Below are positions 60,108 to 64,000 of a stretch of 64,000 nucleotides of DNA, one piece after another. Origin of the DNA: Hymenobacter sp. DG01 (GTDB lineage: Bacteria; Bacteroidota; Bacteroidia; Cytophagales; Hymenobacteraceae); NCBI RefSeq assembly GCF_006352025.1, contig NZ_CP040936.1, forward strand, positions 744,001 through 808,000. The letters are read 5' to 3'. Under the pieces are notes generated by a model, which made no database searches, had not been told where the DNA came from, and worked only from the letters and a program-made list of their open reading frames with translations. Position numbers and translations under genes: made by a program. Each line of letters starts with the position of its first letter. Position 1 is the first letter of the stretch.

Positions 60108-62525
60108 TTGATTCTTCCTCAGAACTTTGAGCAAAAAATAGGTTTCTCGCAGCTGCGCGAAATGCTGGAACAGTTGTGCTTAAGCGCATTAGGCCGGCAG
60201 TTTGTGGCTAAGATGTCGTTCCAGACCAAGGCCGACCAGCTGGAAAAACTACTGCTGCAAACCGACGAATTCCGCCAGCTCCTCAACAGCGGCGCCGATT
60301 TTCCCAGCCAGCACTACCACGATGTGCACCAGCACTTGGTGCGCGCCAACCTGCCCGGCTCTTACCTGGACGTAGCGGCCTTCTTTGCCGTGAAAATGAG
60401 CTTGCGCACCATTCGGGAGGCGCTGACTTTCTTTACCCGCGCTGAAGAAAACCTGTACCCAACCCTGCGTTTACTGGGCATTGGCGTGCAGGTTGACCGC
60501 AACCTCATGGCCAACCTGGATAAGGTGGTGGATGATGAAGGCCAGGTGCGGGAGGATGCTTCTCCGCTGCTGCGCCAGATCCGGCAGGAGCTGATTAACC
60601 GCCAGGGCCAGCTGCGCAAGCAGATTGCCGGCATCCTGCGCCACGCCCGCCAGGAAGGCTGGGTACCCGAGGGGGCCGAGCCCACCATTCGGGGTGGCCG
60701 CCTGGTGCTGCCTGTAATTGTGGAGCACAAGCGCCGGGTGAAGGGCCTGATTCACGATGAGTCGGCCACGGGCCAGACGGTGTTCATTGAGCCCGAGGCC
60801 GTATTCGAGCTGAACAACGACATCAAGGATCTGGAAAATGCCTATCAGCGCGAGCTGGTCCGCATTCTGACCCAGCTCACGGCCCAGCTGCGCCCCCACA
60901 TTCCGGACCTGCGCAAGGCCTACCAATACCTCGGCCTGCTCGATTTTGTTCGGGCCAAGGCTCAGCTGGCGCGTCAGCTGGAAGCGGTGCTGCCGAAGCT
61001 CAACCCCCGCCCCCTGATCCGGTGGCAACGGGTGCGGCACCCGCTGCTCTACCTCACCTTCCAGGCACACGCCAAGGATGACCCCCGCGAGGTAGTACCC
61101 CTGGACATCGAGCTAAACCAGGAACAACGGATACTGCTGATTTCGGGGCCGAACGCCGGTGGTAAGTCGGTGAGCATGAAGACGGTGGGCCTGGTGCAGT
61201 ACATGCTGCAGTGCGGTCTGCTGATTCCGGCCGGTGAGGAGTCGGAGGCGGGTGTGTTCGATGATATTTTCCTGGATATCGGCGACGAGCAGAGCCTGGA
61301 AAACGACCTGAGTACGTATTCCTCGCACCTGCTCAGCATGAAGCAGTTCGTGACCCTGGCCAACAAACGCAGCCTGGTGCTGATTGACGAGTTTGGTACC
61401 GGTACCGAGCCCAGCCTGGGCGGCGCCATTGCCGAAGCCGTGCTGGAGCAGCTTAACCGTGCCCGGGCCTTCGGGGTCATCACGACCCACTACACCAACC
61501 TCAAGAACTACGCCGAGCGCACGCCGGGCATCATCAACGGGGCCATGCGCTACGACCCCGAGCAGCTGCAGCCCCTCTACCGCCTCGAAATCGGCAAACC
61601 AGGCTCCAGCTTCGCCATCGAAATAGCCCGCAAAATCGGGTTGCCCAAGCAAATTGTGGAGCGCGCTACTCAGCTGGTGGGCAAGGACAAAATCCGCTAC
61701 GACCGGCTGCTGGAAGGCTTGGAAAAGGAGAAAACCGAGTTGGAGCAGCGCACCGCCGAAGCGGCCAAGCAGGAGCGGCGCATGAAAAAGGCAGCTCAGG
61801 AATATCAGGACCTTAAAAAGTACCTCGACGATACGACCCTTGAGGTGCTGCGCGACGCCAAATCCAAGGCCAAGCTGCTACTCAAGGATGCCAACCAGCA
61901 GATTGAGGCTACCATCCAGGAAATCAGGGTAGGGCAGGCCGAAAAGGAGCGCACCAAGGAGGCCCGCGGCAAGCTGGATACCTTCGTGCGCGAAAAGCTG
62001 CAGATTGAGCCGCCCAAGCCCCGGGCCACCCGTGAGCTGGCCGACCCCAACACCCTCAAGCCCGGCGACAAGGTAGCACTGCTGGGTCAGGAGGGCCACG
62101 GCGAAATTATGGCCGTAAAGGGCAAGACGGCGGAGGTTTCCTTCGGGGGGCTCAAAACTATCGTCAAGGTCAACCAGCTCGAAAAGCTGACGCGGTCCGA
62201 GATTCGGGAGCGGGAAAAGGAGGCGGCTCGCAAGGCCCCGGCCCAGCACGCTACCCTCGATATTACCGGCCGTATGTCGGGCTTCAATACGACCCTCGAC
62301 TTGCGTGGGGAGCGGGCCGAGGATGCTCTAAACCGCATCATGGCTTATGTGGACGACGCTGTGATGCTGGGCGTGCCGGAAATCAAGATTCTGCACGGCC
62401 GCGGCAACGGCATTCTGCGCCAGATTGCCCGCGACTACTTGCACAAGGTACGCGAAGTAGCCAGCGTGGCCGACGAGCACGCTGACCGGGGCGGCGACGG
62501 CGTAACCATTGCCGTACTGAAATAA
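60108..62525 (+). CDS. mutS2: MutS2 family ATPase/endonuclease
   Basis: 805 residues from TTG 60108 (start ILPQNFEQKIGFSQLREML). MutS-like core and lever regions precede the ABC-type ATPase: Walker A GPNAGGKSVSMKT near residue 346, the block DIGDEQSLENDLSTYSSH, and VLIDEFGTGTEPSLGG. A long coiled coil follows (about 520-640). The C-terminal Smr domain (DLRGERAEDALNRIMAYVDDAVM, KILHGRGNGILRQIARDYL) is the nuclease part. MutS2 acts on recombination intermediates or on collided ribosomes rather than on mismatches. No other repair gene is adjacent except perhaps the TIGR02757 gene upstream. Start codon choice is supported by the family N-terminus. Confidence 0.93.
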   Translation: MILPQNFEQKIGFSQLREMLEQLCLSALGRQFVAKMSFQTKADQLEKLLLQTDEFRQLLNSGADFPSQHYHDVHQHLVRANLPGSYLDVAAFFAVKMSLRTIREALTFFTRAEENLYPTLRLLGIGVQVDRNLMANLDKVVDDEGQVREDASPLLRQIRQELINRQGQLRKQIAGILRHARQEGWVPEGAEPTIRGGRLVLPVIVEHKRRVKGLIHDESATGQTVFIEPEAVFELNNDIKDLENAYQRELVRILTQLTAQLRPHIPDLRKAYQYLGLLDFVRAKAQLARQLEAVLPKLNPRPLIRWQRVRHPLLYLTFQAHAKDDPREVVPLDIELNQEQRILLISGPNAGGKSVSMKTVGLVQYMLQCGLLIPAGEESEAGVFDDIFLDIGDEQSLENDLSTYSSHLLSMKQFVTLANKRSLVLIDEFGTGTEPSLGGAIAEAVLEQLNRARAFGVITTHYTNLKNYAERTPGIINGAMRYDPEQLQPLYRLEIGKPGSSFAIEIARKIGLPKQIVERATQLVGKDKIRYDRLLEGLEKEKTELEQRTAEAAKQERRMKKAAQEYQDLKKYLDDTTLEVLRDAKSKAKLLLKDANQQIEATIQEIRVGQAEKERTKEARGKLDTFVREKLQIEPPKPRATRELADPNTLKPGDKVALLGQEGHGEIMAVKGKTAEVSFGGLKTIVKVNQLEKLTRSEIREREKEAARKAPAQHATLDITGRMSGFNTTLDLRGERAEDALNRIMAYVDDAVMLGVPEIKILHGRGNGILRQIARDYLHKVREVASVADEHADRGGDGVTIAVLK

Positions 62526-62573
62526 GCTCAGCACCGTTTCTTTTATCGTATTTCCAACCAGTGAGAACCCGCT

Positions 62574-62605
62574 GCGCCAGAACGTAGCGGGTTCTTTACT
62601 ACCCT
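62574..62605 (+). terminator. Terminator after mutS2
   Basis: 10-bp perfect stem (62574-62583 with 62596-62605), 12-base loop and a short T-run, in the 95-base gap before rlmF. Confidence 0.65.
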
Positions 62606-62620
62606 ACCTAGTTCTTTCAG

Positions 62621-63550
62621 ATGCACCCCCGTAACCCCCACGCCGCCCGCTACAACTTTCCGGAACTCGTGCAAACCAGTCCTGAGCTGGCGGCTTTTGT
62701 AGTCCCCAATCCCGCTGGCGACAGCAGCATCGATTTCGCCAACCCCGCCGCCGTGAAGGCCTTGAACCGGGCCCTGCTCAAGCAGTACTACGGGGTAGCG
62801 CACTGGGATGTGCCCGCCGGCTACCTCTGTCCGCCCATCCCGGGCCGTGCCGACTACCTGCACTACGCCGCCGACCTGCTGGCCGCCGACCACGCGGGGG
62901 GAATTCCGCGGGATAAATCGGTGCAGGTGCTGGACGTGGGGGTAGGGGCCAACTGCGTGTATCCCATCATTGGGAGCCAGGTGTACGGGTGGCGCTTTGT
63001 GGGCTCGGAGGTGGATACCATAGCCTTGCGCGCCGCCAAAAGCATGGTAGCCGTAAACCCTACCCTGGCTGGCCGGGTTGACCTGCGTCTGCAAAGCAAC
63101 AAGGAGGACATTTTCCCCGGCATCGTGAAGCCCCGGGAAGAGTTTGACCTGGTTATCTGCAACCCGCCTTTCCATACCTCCGCCGCTGATGCCGCCACCG
63201 GAAGCCGCCGCAAAGGCCGCAACCTGGGTTACGCCAAAACCAAAACCTCCGAGCCCCTACTCAACTTCGGGGGGCAGAACACGGAGCTCTGGTGCGAAGG
63301 CGGCGAAGAGGGTTTCCTCAAGCGCATGGTTGCGCAAAGCGTGCCGCTGGCTTCCCAAGTGCTTTGGTTTTCGTCGCTTATCTCCAAAAAGGAAACCCTG
63401 CGCAGCGCCCACTATTTCCTGGGCCAGGTGGGTGCTACGGAGGTGAAGGTGCTGGATATGAGTCAGGGTCAGAAAGTAAGCCGCATAGTGGCCTGGACCT
63501 TCCAGGATGAAGCTCAGCGCCAAGCCTGGGCCCAGCGCCGCTGGAAATAG
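62621..63550 (+). CDS. rlmF: 23S rRNA (adenine-1618-N6)-methyltransferase RlmF
   Basis: 309 residues. The family start HPRNPHAARYNFPELVQTSPELAAFV and the DFANPAAVKALNRALLKQYYGVAHWDVPAGYLCPPIPGRADYLHY block are diagnostic of RlmF (YbiN). The SAM motif is VLDVGVGANCVYPII, and the catalytic NPPF is in VICNPPFHTS (residues about 181-184). It methylates N6 of adenine 1618 in 23S rRNA. It ends before a bidirectional terminator shared with the convergent T9SS cargo gene. Confidence 0.95.
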   Translation: MHPRNPHAARYNFPELVQTSPELAAFVVPNPAGDSSIDFANPAAVKALNRALLKQYYGVAHWDVPAGYLCPPIPGRADYLHYAADLLAADHAGGIPRDKSVQVLDVGVGANCVYPIIGSQVYGWRFVGSEVDTIALRAAKSMVAVNPTLAGRVDLRLQSNKEDIFPGIVKPREEFDLVICNPPFHTSAADAATGSRRKGRNLGYAKTKTSEPLLNFGGQNTELWCEGGEEGFLKRMVAQSVPLASQVLWFSSLISKKETLRSAHYFLGQVGATEVKVLDMSQGQKVSRIVAWTFQDEAQRQAWAQRRWK

Positions 63551-63625
63551 GGAGTAGGTGGTAGGCCAGAAAATAGCCGCCGCCCGGCGCGGCGGTTCGC
63601 ACCAAATTCTGTTGTTATTCCATGA

Positions 63626-63657
63626 AAAAAGCCGTCCCCACCTGGGGACGGCTTTTT
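63626..63657. terminator. Bidirectional intrinsic terminator
   Basis: 15-bp perfect stem (63626-63640 with 63643-63657), 2-base loop, A-run and T-run, between convergent rlmF and the T9SS cargo gene. Confidence 0.92.
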
Positions 63658-63678
63658 GCGGTAAGAAGGAAAGCAGAA

Positions 63679-64000
63679 CTACTCCACCACTACCCGGCTA
63701 ACCTGGGTTGACTCGGGCGTTTCAATCTGAACCAGATACAGGCCGGCGCGCAGCGACGACGCATCCACGCTCACTTCCTGACCGTTCAGGGCCTTGGTCT
63801 GATCGAGGACCACGCGGCCGGTAGCGTCGCGCAGCACCACGCGGGCCGTGCGGGCCGCGCTGGTTTGCACCCGCAGCTGGAACTTGCCGCTGGTGGGGTT
63901 GGGGTACACCTGCACCGCGCTCTGAGCCACTGTTTGCTTGTTGCTCAGCACCAGGCTGCACACCTGAAAGCCCCGGTTCTGCTCGCTGATGCGGGCCGAG
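63679..64000 (-). CDS. T9SS-exported protein, C-terminal sorting domain only (5' cut by window)
   Basis: The frame is open to the window edge, so only about 106 C-terminal residues are seen. The domain YPNPTSGKFQLRVQTSAARTARVVLRDATGRVVLDQ ... LRAGLYLVQIETPESTQVSRVVVE is a type A T9SS sorting domain, which directs proteins through the PorV-type translocon to the surface and is then cut off. The cargo part lies outside the window, so the function is unknown. Together with the pseudogene at 30191 it shows that the organism uses T9SS. Confidence 0.85.
   Translation of the reverse strand, partial: SARISEQNRGFQVCSLVLSNKQTVAQSAVQVYPNPTSGKFQLRVQTSAARTARVVLRDATGRVVLDQTKALNGQEVSVDASSLRAGLYLVQIETPESTQVSRVVVE

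Overview
The window comes from a GC-rich member of the Bacteroidota, most likely Hymenobacter or a close relative in the Cytophagales. Four things suggest this: type IX secretion (T9SS) C-terminal sorting domains on two proteins; Bacteroidota promoters, with a TAnnTTTG -7 element and a TTG -33 element 19 bases apart in front of both tRNA-Glu genes; TonB receptors carrying an N-terminal carboxypeptidase-regulatory-like domain; and almost no Shine-Dalgarno sites. Most genes are GC-rich single-copy chromosomal genes. The exceptions are an AT-richer accessory stretch at about 42.1-47.6 kb and one AT-rich pentapeptide-repeat gene at 24.0 kb.

Layout. 0-7.8 kb: the end of a GH63/MGH1-like glucosidase, two small secreted ankyrin proteins, a dienelactone hydrolase, a twice-frameshifted TehA/SLAC1-type transporter pseudogene, and a molybdopterin oxidoreductase with a small helical partner. 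8.1-17.2 kb: an iron/siderophore block of two TonB receptors, each followed by a PepSY membrane protein, arranged as two inverted units around a bile-acid-symporter-like gene. Both receptors have the same TTTAGAA-N3-TTCTAAA operator. 17.3-30 kb: luciferase-like monooxygenase, DHA2 efflux pump, TauE-like exporter, SDR, an Lgt-like / pentapeptide / radical-SAM (tetraether-synthase-like) / small membrane protein run, a lipoprotein, Fpg-type glycosylase, PhzF-like protein and M48 protease. 30-39.6 kb: a metzincin with a T9SS tail broken by a 7-bp tandem duplication, an ABC exporter, an MFS-plus-barrel fusion, a large secreted protein and a DUF305 lipoprotein. 39.7-42 kb: a Cu+ ATPase divergent from DUF305, with four phased direct repeats between them.

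42.1-47.6 kb is the accessory stretch. It has one apparently intact HNH homing-endonuclease-like gene, two decayed relatives, an unrecognised lipoprotein, an unrecognised membrane protein and very long perfect hairpins. From 47.8 kb the chromosome looks housekeeping again: two identical tRNA-Glu genes around a trehalose module (GH15 hydrolase and fused trehalose-phosphate synthase/phosphatase), then GAPDH, a lipid kinase, an eIF1-like factor, KdsB, a LysM protein, a TIGR02757 protein, MutS2, RlmF and the end of another T9SS cargo protein.

The most interesting unexplained structure is a recurrent intergenic element. A purine-rich GTGA-repeat arm starts right after a stop codon, and a complementary pyrimidine-rich TCAC-repeat arm sits just before the next start codon, always in the same orientation relative to transcription. 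It is seen complete or partial at seven or more junctions. A second family of long-armed dispersed hairpins is also present.
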